Part shown: one piece after another, positions 10,107 to 18,744 of the stretch
Layout of the letters: every line of letters starts with the position of its first letter
Numbering within the stretch: the first letter of the stretch is position 1
NCBI GenBank assembly: GCA_938017975.1
Contig: CALIKQ010000038.1
Coordinates: forward strand, 62,001 to 126,000
DNA length: 64,000 nt
Source of the DNA: an uncultured Pseudomonadales bacterium
Lineage (GTDB): Bacteria > Pseudomonadota > Gammaproteobacteria > Pseudomonadales > Azotimanducaceae
Direction: 5' to 3'
The notes under the pieces: model-generated
What the model saw: only the letters and a program-made list of their open reading frames with translations
Database searches by the model: none
What the model was told of the DNA's origin: nothing
Program-made: the position numbers and the translations under genes

Positions 10107-10183
10107 GGTGGGCGTAGCTCAGTTGGTAGAGCTCCGGATTGTGATTCCGGTGGTCGCGGGTTCAATCCCCGTCGCTCACCCCA
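10107..10183 (+). tRNA. tRNA-His (GTG)
   Basis: 77 bases with encoded CCA, including the extra 5' G characteristic of tRNA-His (position -1, paired with C73). The anticodon arm CCGGA-TTGTGAT-TCCGG gives GTG. It is the last of the three clustered tRNAs, 61 bases after tRNA-Arg. Confidence 0.97.
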
Positions 10184-10513
10184 TTTATGTGGGATTAGGT
10201 CGGCACTGATAAAGTAGTAGTCGGTGATGATTCCAATCTGATGAGTTCCGCGGTTCGCATCGCAACGCCTTCTTTCTCGCTTCGCACCGTGCTGGCCTTC
10301 TCAAGTTTCCCTATGATTTCGCGTTGACCGATTTAGTTTGGCCATGTGTTGGCTCAAACGTCTATTGATGTGTCGTGAGTCGTTGTTAGCCGCGATGCCT
10401 GGCTGGCTTTGCGATTTTTTGTTTTTATACTGGCTCTTGTTTCGCTCGTTTTCATTGCCTAGGGGGTAGAGAAAAAAGGTTATGATCCCAGGGAAGACTC
10501 CACAAGGAACGAG
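10184..10513 (+). other. Intergenic stretch without a recognised gene
   Basis: 330 bases between tRNA-His and the GST gene. No credible reading frame, tRNA or strong terminator was seen on either strand; only a weak hairpin (CCCA with TGGG) follows tRNA-His. It must contain the GST promoter; TATACT at 10426-10431 is a possible -10, but no good -35 stands 16-18 bases before it. Confidence 0.4.
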
Positions 10514-11197
10514 ATGGCGACGCTGATTATCGGGAACAAGAATTATTCATCCTGGTCTTTGCGCCCCTGGGTGCTGATGAAAATGCTGGAGATGCCGTTT
10601 GAGGAGCGTCTCGAGCGCTTTCAGGGCCCTGATAATTACGATCGATTCCGACAATTCTCACCCAGTGGCAAAGTCCCTTGTTTGATTGAAGATGGTGTTA
10701 CGATTTGGGACTCGTTAGCAGTGGTCGAGCGTTTAGCCGAAATTGATACCAGGGTATGGCCTGAAACTCTAGCGGCAAGGGCTTTTGCCAGGTCGGTGGC
10801 TTGCGAAATCCATTCGGGATTTATGGCCCTTCGAACCGCCTGTCCGATGATTTGCAGAACCCAGTTTAAATTCCAGAGCGCCTCTGCCGAGGTTGATCGC
10901 GATTTGGCCAGGTTAGATGAATTGCTCCAACAAGGACTTGAGAATTTTGGCGGTCCTTTTTTAACAGGTGATCGATTTACTGCTGCAGATGCATTCCTGT
11001 GTCCCATTGCTGTTCGTGTGTCTGGTTTTCAACTGCACTTGTCGTCATCGAGTCTAAATTACTGTAAGACTTTGCTCGCTCTGGAGCCGATGCAACGCTG
11101 GATACTTGAGGCAAAGGCTGAGCCTTGGGTCGATGATTTGGAGGAAATGGCTGCGAGGCGCAATGCTGTGGTCATCAGCGCGGACAACACGGACTAA
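10514..11197 (+). CDS. Glutathione S-transferase family protein
   Basis: A 227-residue two-domain protein. The N-terminal thioredoxin-fold domain carries IGNKNYSSWSLRPW, with SSWS in the position of the catalytic Ser/Cys of many bacterial GSTs, and GKVPCLIEDG with the cis-Pro before WDSLAVVERL, the glutathione gamma-glutamyl site. The C-terminal all-alpha domain includes FLTGDRFTAADAFLCPIAVRV, the N-capping box region. A good ribosome-binding site (AAGGAACGAG) precedes the ATG. Family membership is clear; the substrate is unknown, and no neighbour specifies it. Confidence 0.88.
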   Translation: MATLIIGNKNYSSWSLRPWVLMKMLEMPFEERLERFQGPDNYDRFRQFSPSGKVPCLIEDGVTIWDSLAVVERLAEIDTRVWPETLAARAFARSVACEIHSGFMALRTACPMICRTQFKFQSASAEVDRDLARLDELLQQGLENFGGPFLTGDRFTAADAFLCPIAVRVSGFQLHLSSSSLNYCKTLLALEPMQRWILEAKAEPWVDDLEEMAARRNAVVISADNTD

Positions 11198-11287
11198 GAT
11201 TTGTGGCGTGAATGTTACCGCGTCAGGTTGAGCAGATTCTGATTGGGATAGACATTTGTTAGGATATCTGCGGCAAGGACGAGATCT

Positions 11288-11410
11288 ATGATCTTAGGGC
11301 CGGTTAGAAATCCAAGTCAGGGGCCAGCAGTCAATAATAATGGTGCGATGAAGGGCAAGACGCCTTTACCGAACTGCGCGTTAAGAGAAGCTAAAACGAG
11401 CGCTGCTTGA
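11288..11410 (+). CDS. Possible 40-residue peptide in the GST-ACAD gap
   Basis: This is the only candidate gene in the 312-base gap 11198-11509. ATG at 11288 is preceded by AAGGA at 11275-11279 with an 8-base spacer, a textbook initiation site. The 40-residue product starts MILGPVRNPSQGPAVNNNG, is neither hydrophobic nor strongly charged, and I recognise no family. Short frames with a good ribosome-binding site occur by chance, so this is tentative. Confidence 0.25.
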   Translation: MILGPVRNPSQGPAVNNNGAMKGKTPLPNCALREAKTSAA

Positions 11411-11509
11411 TTCAAGAAGGTTGAGCCTCTTTAGACAACAAACATTCGTAATTTACTTGAGTAAAAAAGTCACAATAGATATCAAAGACAAAACAGAGGG
11501 CAGTGAGCC

Positions 11510-12730
11510 ATGAATGATATTGCAACACAGAATGAATCTTTTCGCGCAGAAGTGGCGCAATGGCTTGAGGAAAACTTTCCCAAGGCACTCAAGGGGCAGG
11601 GCATTGCGCCTTTTGGTGGCGTCGAGGGAGAAATTTCTATAGCGGACGATGCGGCTGAATGGCGCGACCGTCTTGCGAGCCGAGGTTGGGGTACGCCAAC
11701 TTGGCCTGCAGCGCTGGGTGGTGGTGGCCTCTCCCATGAAGCGGCGAAGGTTTTGTCGGAGGAGATGCACAAGGTAGGTGCCATCAATCCCATTCCTTTG
11801 CTCGCAGGTATGGGGGTGACAATGGTTGGCCCGACCATCTTGGAATACGGTACCGATGACCAGAAAATGCGCCACATCCCCGGTATTTGCAGTGGAAAGG
11901 TTCGTTGGTGCTTGGGGTATTCAGAGCCTAATGCGGGATCCGATTTAGCGTCTCTTGCAACAAAAGCGGAAGACAACGGTGATCACTGGTTGATTAATGG
12001 GCAGAAGGTTTGGACTTCGGGTGCTGATATTTCTCAGTGGTGTGGCGCCCTTGTTCGAACTGACTCGAGCGTTAAAAAGAGAGATGGCATCAGCTTTCTC
12101 ATGTTAGAAATGGATCAGCCCGGCGTTGAAACGCGGCCGATCAAGCTCATCGCAGGGGCTTCTCCATTTTGCGAGACTTTTTTCAATGACGCTCAGGCGA
12201 GAAAGGACGATCTGCTTGGTGCGCTTAATGACGGTTGGAGCGTCGGCAAGCGACTGTTGCAACATGAGCGAGCCAGTCAGACTGGGGCGCGCCCTGCCAG
12301 CAGTAAGGATTCAGGGTCTCTTCAAGACTTGGCAAAATCCTACATCGGCGTTGATGATCGGGGCGCGCTCAATGATGCTGACCTCCGTGGGCGGATAGCG
12401 GATCATCTTATGCATACGCGTGCGCATGGGCTGACAATTGCCCGGATCTCTGCTGAAGCAAAAGGAAACCCGGAAGTGAGCGCTGCTGCGTCTATTTTAA
12501 AAAACTCCGCGACGCGTGTTTCCCAAGAACGCGCTGAACTCACTTTGGAGTTTATGGGCCATCAAGGTGTGGGCTGGGAAGGTAGTGACTATTCAGAAGA
12601 TGAGCTCGAGCATGTTCGTGGGTGGCTTACCGGAAAAGCAATCTCGATTTATGGCGGGTCTTTCGAAATCCAGAACAACATCATCGCAAAAAATATACTG
12701 GGCTTGCCCGAGACGACTCAAAAGGGATAA
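11510..12730 (+). CDS. Acyl-CoA dehydrogenase family protein, first of a pair
   Basis: A 406-residue FAD-dependent acyl-CoA dehydrogenase. The N-terminal alpha domain is followed by the flavin/substrate motif WCLGYSEPNAGSDLASL and VWTSGADISQW of the beta domain, and the C-terminal helical domain ends with IYGGSFEIQNNIIAKNILG, the usual FAD-contact region. In many homotetrameric members (MCAD-like) this loop carries the catalytic Glu in a YEGT context; here the position is Gly, so the base, if present, lies elsewhere. The second dehydrogenase starts 7 bases downstream, which suggests a heteromeric enzyme. Electrons would go to EtfAB, also encoded in this window. The acyl substrate is unknown. 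Confidence 0.9.
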   Translation: MNDIATQNESFRAEVAQWLEENFPKALKGQGIAPFGGVEGEISIADDAAEWRDRLASRGWGTPTWPAALGGGGLSHEAAKVLSEEMHKVGAINPIPLLAGMGVTMVGPTILEYGTDDQKMRHIPGICSGKVRWCLGYSEPNAGSDLASLATKAEDNGDHWLINGQKVWTSGADISQWCGALVRTDSSVKKRDGISFLMLEMDQPGVETRPIKLIAGASPFCETFFNDAQARKDDLLGALNDGWSVGKRLLQHERASQTGARPASSKDSGSLQDLAKSYIGVDDRGALNDADLRGRIADHLMHTRAHGLTIARISAEAKGNPEVSAAASILKNSATRVSQERAELTLEFMGHQGVGWEGSDYSEDELEHVRGWLTGKAISIYGGSFEIQNNIIAKNILGLPETTQKG

Positions 12731-12737
12731 CAACGCA

Positions 12738-13871
12738 ATGGCAGCATTAAACGAAGAACAGCAGATGATTAAAGACCAAGCCTCGTCTTGGGTTCGCGAG
12801 CAAGCGCCAGTTTCTAGCTTCAGAGCGATGCGCGATCAAGGTCATGAATTGGCCTACTTTCCAGAGACTTGGAAGGCAATGACAGAAATGGGTTGGACTG
12901 GCCTTTTGGTGCCAGAGGCCTATGGCGGAGCAGGCCTTGGTTATCAGACCTTTGGTTTGGTTCTCGAGCAGCTGGGTCGCAATCTTGTGGCCTCCCCACT
13001 TTTCGCTTCGGCACTGGTTGGTGCAACGGCCATTATCCAATCTGGTTCTGAAGCGCAAAAACAAGAATTTTTACCCAAAATCGCAGATGGCAGCCGGCTA
13101 GTTGTCCTCGCTTCCGATGAGGGCAGTCGACACGATCCAAAAGGGCAGCAGAGTGTTGCGGAATCTGTGACTGGAGGGTATCGGTTACAGGGCGTGAAGC
13201 GGATGGTGATGGAGGGTATGGCCGCGACTGATTTTGTTGTATCGGCTCAAGTCAATAATGAGTCTGGGGCGTCCTCGATCGGCCTCTTCCTGGTCCCGGC
13301 CGACCATGTCGGCGTCAGTCGTCGAGCTATGAAAGCGATGGATTCTAGGGGCTATGCAGCGGTAAATTTTGAGGGAGTTGAGCTGGCTGAGGACGCGCGC
13401 TTGAATGGGGCCTCAGGTGAAGGCGATGCGCTCGATGCGCTGTTAATGGCCGCTACAGCCAGCCTCACCGCAGAGATGTTGGGAACGGCAGCTGCAGCCT
13501 TTGACATGACCCTCGAATATTTGAAGACCCGGAAGCAGTTCGGGCAGATTATCGGTGGTTTTCAATCCTTGGGCCATCGCGCCGCTGGATTATACTCAGA
13601 GATGGAGTTGACTCGCAGCTGTGTAGAAGCCGCGTTAAAGTCGATAGATGATCAAGCCGAGAACGCTGCTGAACTGGTTGCCTTGGCAAAATGCAAAACG
13701 AACTTGTTTCTTCATGATATGTCTAACCAACTGATTCAAATTCATGGCGGCATCGGCATGACCGACGAATTCGATGCTGGTTTTTATCTGAAGCGAGCAA
13801 GGGTTTTGGAGATGACGTTTGGAAACGCGAGTTATCACAGGGATCGATACGCTTCGTTACTCGGTTTCTAG
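12738..13871 (+). CDS. Acyl-CoA dehydrogenase family protein, second of a pair
   Basis: About 377 residues from the ATG at 12738. It has an acyl-CoA dehydrogenase fold with a degenerate central region: the usual TEPxAGSD signature is replaced by LASDEGSRHDPKGQQ, and the beta-domain WITNG-like segment by LQGVKRMVMEGMAATDF. The C-terminal part is better conserved (TRKQFGQIIGGFQSLGHRAA; QIHGGIGMTDEFDAGFYLKR). Tandem ACAD genes with one divergent member are typical of the alpha2beta2 enzymes of sterol and isoprenoid side-chain degradation in Actinobacteria, so a heteromer with the upstream gene is inferred. A longer upstream frame from 12516 runs inside the first gene and is not used. Confidence 0.88.
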   Translation: MAALNEEQQMIKDQASSWVREQAPVSSFRAMRDQGHELAYFPETWKAMTEMGWTGLLVPEAYGGAGLGYQTFGLVLEQLGRNLVASPLFASALVGATAIIQSGSEAQKQEFLPKIADGSRLVVLASDEGSRHDPKGQQSVAESVTGGYRLQGVKRMVMEGMAATDFVVSAQVNNESGASSIGLFLVPADHVGVSRRAMKAMDSRGYAAVNFEGVELAEDARLNGASGEGDALDALLMAATASLTAEMLGTAAAAFDMTLEYLKTRKQFGQIIGGFQSLGHRAAGLYSEMELTRSCVEAALKSIDDQAENAAELVALAKCKTNLFLHDMSNQLIQIHGGIGMTDEFDAGFYLKRARVLEMTFGNASYHRDRYASLLGF

Positions 13872-13928
13872 TGATCATAGTTCGCGGTGTTCATCTGGGC
13901 TTGCAGGTGTAAACCGAAGTATCCGATG

Positions 13929-13957
13929 TTGTGGATACTGGGTAGACACTCTATAAT
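13929..13957 (+). promoter_or_regulatory. Sigma70-like promoter for tRNA-Leu (and perhaps tig)
   Basis: TTGTGG at 13929-13934, a 17-base spacer and a perfect TATAAT at 13952-13957, followed by a GC-rich stretch (CGAGCCCTCGCGCC) near the expected start site, as in stringently controlled stable-RNA promoters. It lies about 80 bases before tRNA-Leu. Confidence 0.65.
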
Positions 13958-14035
13958 TCGAGCCCTCGCGCCTTAGGTCGGCGTGACCCAAAAAACTGCC
14001 GATCAAGCTTAATACGCAAGGTCAGCAGGTAATAA

Positions 14036-14121
<86 letters not shown>

Positions 14122-14203
14122 TATTAATCATCAAAAGGTGTTCCCTTTCAGCTCTACCCGAGTTCGTCGAGGGCGCACCCAACTATTGGGGTGGGTAGCA
14201 GTC

Positions 14204-15658
14204 ATGCAAGTTACAGTGGAGACAGTCTCGAAGCTTGAGCGAAAATTACGCATTACGGTGCCGTCAGATCAAATTGATGGCAAGGTAGAAGAGAAGATCA
14301 AACAGGCGGCGGCCCAAGCTCGAATCAAGGGCTTCAGACCTGGTAAGGTGCCTATTCGCGAAGTGCGTCGACGTTTTGGAGCAGGCATTCTCCAAGAAGT
14401 GTCTGGCGAGGTAATGCAGCAGAGCTTTTCTGAAGCCGTGTCCCAGCAATCCTTGAAGCCCGCGGGCATGCCTGCAATCGATGATGTCGTCATGGAGACT
14501 GGCAAGGATCTCAGTTTTTCTGCTTTGATCGAAATTTTTCCAGAAGTAAAACCCGGCCGCTTTAGTGAGATTAAGGTGACTCGTCCTGTTGCGGAGGTCA
14601 TGCCCTCAGATCTTGATGCCATGATCGAGAAGCTGCGAGAACAGCGTAAGAAGTTCGAAGCTGTTGACCGACCGGCTGCAGACGAGGATCAAGTCACGAT
14701 TGATTTCTCTGGGACGGTCGATGGTGAGGCCTTTGACGGAGGCCAAGGCGAGGGGCACAAGTTGGTTCTTGGTTCTGGGTCTATGATTCCCGGTTTTGAG
14801 GCTGGGATCGTTGGACTGAGCGCCAGTGAAAGTAAAGATGTATCCGTGACGTTTCCCGAAGATTATCAAGCTGAGGACTTGGCGGGTAAAGACGCTAATT
14901 TCTCGATTACGGTTCATCAGGTCGAAGCGTCAACCTTGCCAGAACTTGATGACGAGTTTTATAAGGAATTTGGCGTTGAGGAAGGTGGAATGGATGCCTT
15001 TAAGGTTGAAGTTCAAAGTAACATGGAGAAAGAGTTAAAGGCAGCGGTTGATAACCGCGTGAAAACTCAGGTGATGGATGGGCTTGTCGGGGTTACATCA
15101 CTGGATGTACCTAAGGCATTGATCAATGATGAGTGCGAGCGCATGCGGCAAGATATGATGCGTCAATTTGGAGGTGGGCAGCAGATAGACCCAAACATGT
15201 TGCCTTTGGAGCTTTTTTCAGACCAAGCTGACCGTAGGGTACGTCTTGGATTGATCGTCAATGCGATCGTTGAACAAGAGGACGTGGTTACAGATGAAGA
15301 CGCCGTCCGTTCAAAAATCGAAGAGATCGCAAGCAGTTATGAGGAACCTGAGCAGCTGATCAACTATTATTACAGTAACGAGCAGCAGCTGAATCAGGTC
15401 CAAAGCTTGGTGCTGGAAGAGCAGATTGTGGCTCTGGTCCTGGCTTCTGCCGAGGTGATAGACGAACCAGTTAGCTATGACGAGGCCATCAAACCCCCGT
15501 CCCCAGAACCCGCTCATGAAGAAGATGACGAACAAGAGGTGGGCGATGGTGCAAGCGCTGAAGCGAATAGCGAGCAGGAGGCTGCGTTAGCGAGCGAGGA
15601 GGCATCTGAGTCAGAAGAAGTTCAGCAAGACGGTGCAAAGGATTCAGAAAAAGACTAG
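14204..15658 (+). CDS. tig: Trigger factor with an acidic C-terminal extension
   Basis: Ribosome-associated chaperone and peptidyl-prolyl isomerase. From the ATG at 14204 (MQVTVETVSKLERK, matching the E. coli start MQVSVETT) it is 484 residues against 432 in E. coli. Domains: the ribosome-binding N-domain with signature GFRPGKVPIREVRRRFG, the FKBP PPIase domain (VTIDFSGTVDGEAFDGG; GSGSMIPGFEAGIVG), then the C-domain. The extra length is a roughly 50-residue tail rich in Glu/Asp (from about 15497; 19 acidic residues among about 48) after the usual family end. An in-frame start at 14138 is rejected because homologues begin at MQV. tig-clpP-clpX-lon is the classical order. Confidence 0.97.
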   Translation: MQVTVETVSKLERKLRITVPSDQIDGKVEEKIKQAAAQARIKGFRPGKVPIREVRRRFGAGILQEVSGEVMQQSFSEAVSQQSLKPAGMPAIDDVVMETGKDLSFSALIEIFPEVKPGRFSEIKVTRPVAEVMPSDLDAMIEKLREQRKKFEAVDRPAADEDQVTIDFSGTVDGEAFDGGQGEGHKLVLGSGSMIPGFEAGIVGLSASESKDVSVTFPEDYQAEDLAGKDANFSITVHQVEASTLPELDDEFYKEFGVEEGGMDAFKVEVQSNMEKELKAAVDNRVKTQVMDGLVGVTSLDVPKALINDECERMRQDMMRQFGGGQQIDPNMLPLELFSDQADRRVRLGLIVNAIVEQEDVVTDEDAVRSKIEEIASSYEEPEQLINYYYSNEQQLNQVQSLVLEEQIVALVLASAEVIDEPVSYDEAIKPPSPEPAHEEDDEQEVGDGASAEANSEQEAALASEEASESEEVQQDGAKDSEKD

Positions 15659-15665
15659 AGGGGAT

Positions 15666-15694
15666 GCCAGTGCTGGGCTTTGAGCGCCACTGGC
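15666..15694 (+). terminator. Hairpin after tig
   Basis: GCCAGTG (15666-15672) pairs with CACTGGC (15688-15694), 8 bases after the tig stop. It lacks a T tract, so it may attenuate or mark the mRNA end rather than act as a canonical intrinsic terminator. Confidence 0.4.
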
Positions 15695-15740
15695 GATTGC
15701 GCAGATCCATCAAAAGCGGGACTGCGTAGATGCTTGCAGG

Positions 15741-15800
15741 CGCTGTCGCTAGGTAAAAGACGCCGTCGCTAGGTAAAAGATACTGTCTCAAGGTAAAAAA
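15741..15800 (+). repeat. Three 20-bp tandem repeats between tig and clpP
   Basis: Units at 15741-15760, 15761-15780 and 15781-15800. The first two, of the form CGCYGTCGCTAGGTAAAAGA, differ at one base; the third is degenerate but keeps the TGTC and AGGTAAAA core. A further isolated GGGTAAAAGT follows near 15832. The stretch 15659-16033 (375 bases) has no credible gene; it contains this array, a second array and the clpP leader. Confidence 0.8.
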
Positions 15801-15905
15801 AGCAGTACCGGCGAAATGAGAGAGAAAAACGGGTAAAAGTAGGAACGATCGTTGGTCAGATGCTGGACGTTCGTTGCAAGGATGCGGTCAGCAAAGTTCG
15901 CGTCA

Positions 15906-15963
15906 CTAGCTTAAAAAAGCTAGAGATCAAGAAAGCTAGGGATCAAGAAAGCTAGAAATCAAG
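15906..15963 (+). repeat. Hairpin plus three 16-bp tandem repeats just upstream of clpP
   Basis: Units of the form AAAGCTAGRGATCAAG lie head to tail at 15916-15931, 15932-15947 and 15948-15963, differing at one or two bases. The first overlaps a perfect inverted repeat, CTAGCTT (15906-15912) with AAGCTAG (15917-15923). The array ends 70 bases before the clpP start codon, a plausible position for regulator binding or a structured 5' leader. The units are unrelated to the 20-bp array 115 bases upstream. Confidence 0.8.
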
Positions 15964-16033
15964 ATAAAACGCACTGAGCAAAGGCAAAATAGAAATCCGA
16001 AAACAACCAATCGTGATGCATTAGGACGTAACT

Positions 16034-16684
16034 ATGAATAGAGATATTGAGAGCGGTTCGCAGATGGTGACCCAAGGATTGGGCCTGATACCGATGGTGC
16101 TCGAGCAAACCGCGCGTGGAGAGAGATCGTACGATATCTACAGTCGCCTTCTTAAAGAACGTATCATCTTTGTGGTGGGCCCAATCGACGATAACGTGGC
16201 CAATCTCATCGTCGCGCAACTCTTGTTCGCGGAGTCTGAAAATGCTGACAAAGATGTGCAGCTTTACATCAACTCTCCAGGGGGATCCGTGACAGCCGGC
16301 CTTGCAATCTACGATACGATGCAGTTCATCAACTGCGACGTGTCGACTCTGTGCATCGGTCAAGCTGCGAGCATGGGCGCGTTGTTGTTGGCAGGTGGCG
16401 CTGCGGGAAAGCGGTATTGTTTGCCCAATTCGAGGGTCATGATTCACCAACCGAGTGGCGGCTCACAAGGGCAAGCCTCCGACATCGAGATTCAAGCAAA
16501 AGAAATACTATATTTGCGTGAGCGGATGAATGAAATTATGGGCCACCACACAGGTAAGTCAGCGGACCAGCTCGCCATTGATACAGAGCGAGACTACTTC
16601 ATGAACCCACACGATGCGTTGGCATATGGTTTGATCGATAAAGTGCAGGAACCTCGATCTAATAGTTTGGCTGCCGTAAAGTAA
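16034..16684 (+). CDS. clpP: ATP-dependent Clp protease proteolytic subunit
   Basis: ClpP forms the two-ring, 14-subunit serine protease that degrades substrates unfolded by ClpX or ClpA. The 216-residue protein has the full catalytic triad: Ser113 (GQAASMGA), His138 (MIHQPSGG) and Asp187 (TERDYFM), aligning with S111/H136/D185 of the E. coli precursor. The N-terminus includes a short propeptide before [17 protein letters not shown]. The clpX gene follows after 196 bases in the same direction. Two sets of tandem repeats lie upstream and could affect its regulation. Confidence 0.98.
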   Translation: MNRDIESGSQMVTQGLGLIPMVLEQTARGERSYDIYSRLLKERIIFVVGPIDDNVANLIVAQLLFAESENADKDVQLYINSPGGSVTAGLAIYDTMQFINCDVSTLCIGQAASMGALLLAGGAAGKRYCLPNSRVMIHQPSGGSQGQASDIEIQAKEILYLRERMNEIMGHHTGKSADQLAIDTERDYFMNPHDALAYGLIDKVQEPRSNSLAAVK

Positions 16685-16880
16685 GATCAAACGGGTAAAC
16701 TTTGCGCTGATTGCGGTTAGTGCTATAAAGGGATGGTAGTCTAAAGGACGGTGCATTAAAGAAACGCTCGGATCGACCGATAAGATTTTAAGCAACGTTA
16801 GCGCCGCGGATGGAAGGGAACAAAGAGGCTCTGTAGAGCAGAGTCTGCTGAACAGTGAATGAACCGGAGTTGAGAGAAAG

Positions 16881-18158
16881 ATGTCTGACGATCACGATGG
16901 AAATAGCGGCGATGGCAAGCTTCTGCATTGTAACTTTTGCGGAAAAAGCCAACATGAGGTTAGAAAACTCATCGCAGGCCCATCGGTCTATGTTTGTGAC
17001 GAGTGTGTAGAGCTTTGTAACGACATTATCCGAGAAGAGCTTCAAGAAACTCAAGAAGAAGCGGAATTCAAAAAGCTCCCAACGCCAAGAGAAATTTCTG
17101 GAATACTCGACGAGTACGTCATTGGGCAAAGTAGAGCCAAGCGCGTGCTGTCTGTGGCCGTCTACAATCATTACAAACGGCTGAACTACTCGGGTAAGAA
17201 AGACGATGTCGAGCTTCAAAAGAGCAACATCTTGTTGGTGGGTCCCACTGGCGTTGGTAAGACCTTGCTTGCAGAAACCCTTGCGCGACTGCTAGACGTC
17301 CCGTTTACCATTGCTGATGCCACAACACTGACTGAGGCCGGCTACGTTGGAGAGGACGTCGAAAACATTATTCAAAAACTGCTTCAAAAGTGTGACTACG
17401 ATGTGGATAAGGCGCAGGTCGGAATAGTCTATATCGACGAGATCGATAAGATCTCCAGGAAAAGCGATAACCCCTCTATTACCCGAGACGTCTCCGGCGA
17501 GGGGGTGCAGCAAGCCCTGCTCAAGCTGATAGAAGGGACCGTTGCCTCGGTGCCTCCGCAAGGTGGGCGAAAGCATCCTCAACAAGAATTCCTTCAAGTG
17601 GATACCTCGAATATTTTGTTTATCTGCGGTGGCGCATTTGCGGGTCTGGACAAAGTAATCATGGACCGGTCTGCTAAGAGTGGTATCGGTTTTGGCGCGA
17701 CAGTTGTTTCTGAAAACACGAAAAAGAATCTTGGAGAGACGCTCAAAACGGTTGAGCCGGAAGATCTCGTGCGTTATGGCTTAATCCCCGAATTCGTGGG
17801 CCGTCTTCCAGTCCTTGCAACGCTAGACGAGCTCGATGAAGACGCCTTGGTGCGGATCCTAACGGAACCCAAAAATGCTTACACCAAGCAATATACAAAG
17901 CTCTTCGAGATGGAAGACGTCGAGATTGATTTCCGCGAGGACGCGTTGAAAGCTGTCGCAAAGAAAGCGGTCGAACGTAAAACCGGCGCTAGAGGGCTAA
18001 GATCGATCTTAGAGTCGGTGTTACTTGATGTGATGTATGACATCCCGTCTGAGGACGAAGTGACCAAAGTCGTTGTGGATGAGAATGTTATTTTAGGCAA
18101 CAGCGACCCGATGCTGATCTACCAGCCTCAAGAGCAAAAGAAGTCTCAAGAACAGTAG
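16881..18158 (+). CDS. clpX: ATP-dependent Clp protease ATPase subunit ClpX
   Basis: ClpX is the AAA+ hexameric unfoldase that feeds ClpP. The 425-residue protein contains the N-terminal C4 zinc-binding dimerisation domain ([10 protein letters not shown] and VCDECVELC), Walker [16 protein letters not shown], the pore-loop [10 protein letters not shown], Walker [12 protein letters not shown], and a sensor region [11 protein letters not shown]. The C-terminus ends in a charged tail EQKKSQEQ. The start ATG is preceded by GAGAG. An 11-bp perfect inverted repeat overlaps the stop codon. Length and motifs match the E. coli protein (424 residues) almost exactly. Confidence 0.98.
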   Translation: MSDDHDGNSGDGKLLHCNFCGKSQHEVRKLIAGPSVYVCDECVELCNDIIREELQETQEEAEFKKLPTPREISGILDEYVIGQSRAKRVLSVAVYNHYKRLNYSGKKDDVELQKSNILLVGPTGVGKTLLAETLARLLDVPFTIADATTLTEAGYVGEDVENIIQKLLQKCDYDVDKAQVGIVYIDEIDKISRKSDNPSITRDVSGEGVQQALLKLIEGTVASVPPQGGRKHPQQEFLQVDTSNILFICGGAFAGLDKVIMDRSAKSGIGFGATVVSENTKKNLGETLKTVEPEDLVRYGLIPEFVGRLPVLATLDELDEDALVRILTEPKNAYTKQYTKLFEMEDVEIDFREDALKAVAKKAVERKTGARGLRSILESVLLDVMYDIPSEDEVTKVVVDENVILGNSDPMLIYQPQEQKKSQEQ

Positions 18159-18179
18159 AGCGAATAGCTCTTGAGACTT
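18141..18179 (+). terminator. Inverted repeat overlapping the clpX stop codon
   Basis: AAGTCTCAAGA (18141-18151) and TCTTGAGACTT (18169-18179) are perfect reverse complements with a 17-base loop containing the TAG stop. Only a short TTTA follows. It may act in termination, mRNA stability or attenuation between clpX and lon. Confidence 0.5.
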
Positions 18180-18274
18180 TAGTCCGCATTCTAAAGCGAG
18201 GTTCCTTGCCAGGAATTTTGCAAGATATTCCCCCAAAACGCTCACAGCGTTCAGCGTATGGAAGGCTGCGACGA

Positions 18275-18540
18275 CCGCGTTCTCGCGGACCCGTCTGCAG
18301 GGAACCCTGCAATCCCCAATTGTTCTGACAGGGCGGCAATGAACCTTTAGCAAGCTGTAAACCGGGTCTTCGACCGTGGACCTTCGCGGTTTGGGCGACC
18401 ATTGCTTTGGGTGTTCAACTGACTGACGGCGCTTTTCAGAATACGTACTCTGGTCCTCATTGGGATCGAGATCCCAAACAGCGGGCGAACATTTTGGTGT
18501 ATGCTGTTCATCATTGGGCGATCAGCATGCATCAGCCCAA
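18275..18540 (+). other. Structured non-coding stretch between clpX and lon
   Basis: The clpX-lon gap (18159-18744, 586 bases) has no credible gene on either strand. It carries several inverted repeats: CCGCG/CGCGG (18275-18288), TGCAGG/CCTGCA (18296-18311), TTGGGATC-GA-GATCCCAA (18460-18477) and ATTGGGC/GCCCAAT (18513-18541). The last two look like a dyad operator and a stem-loop. An RNA gene or a long lon leader is possible; I recognise no known RNA family and see no clear sigma32 promoter. Confidence 0.4.
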
Positions 18541-18744
18541 TTAGAAAATGATCTGGAATATCGTCTGCTATTTGGACAGGGAGGACAAAGCGGGTGAGAG
18601 ACACGATTCAATGCCGTTTAATGATGCCGAAGAGTTTGTTTTGCCAGCGATAAAGGTCGAAACAAGCTGGGCTATTTCACAGATAAAGCCGTAGATTAAA
18701 GGGCGCCCTAAACAGACTAATACCTACCGAGGAAGCACGATATT

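Noticed and set aside
12516-12737. Upstream extension of the second acyl-CoA dehydrogenase
   Set aside because: It lies inside the first dehydrogenase gene in another frame and has no family similarity; ATG 12738 fits better.
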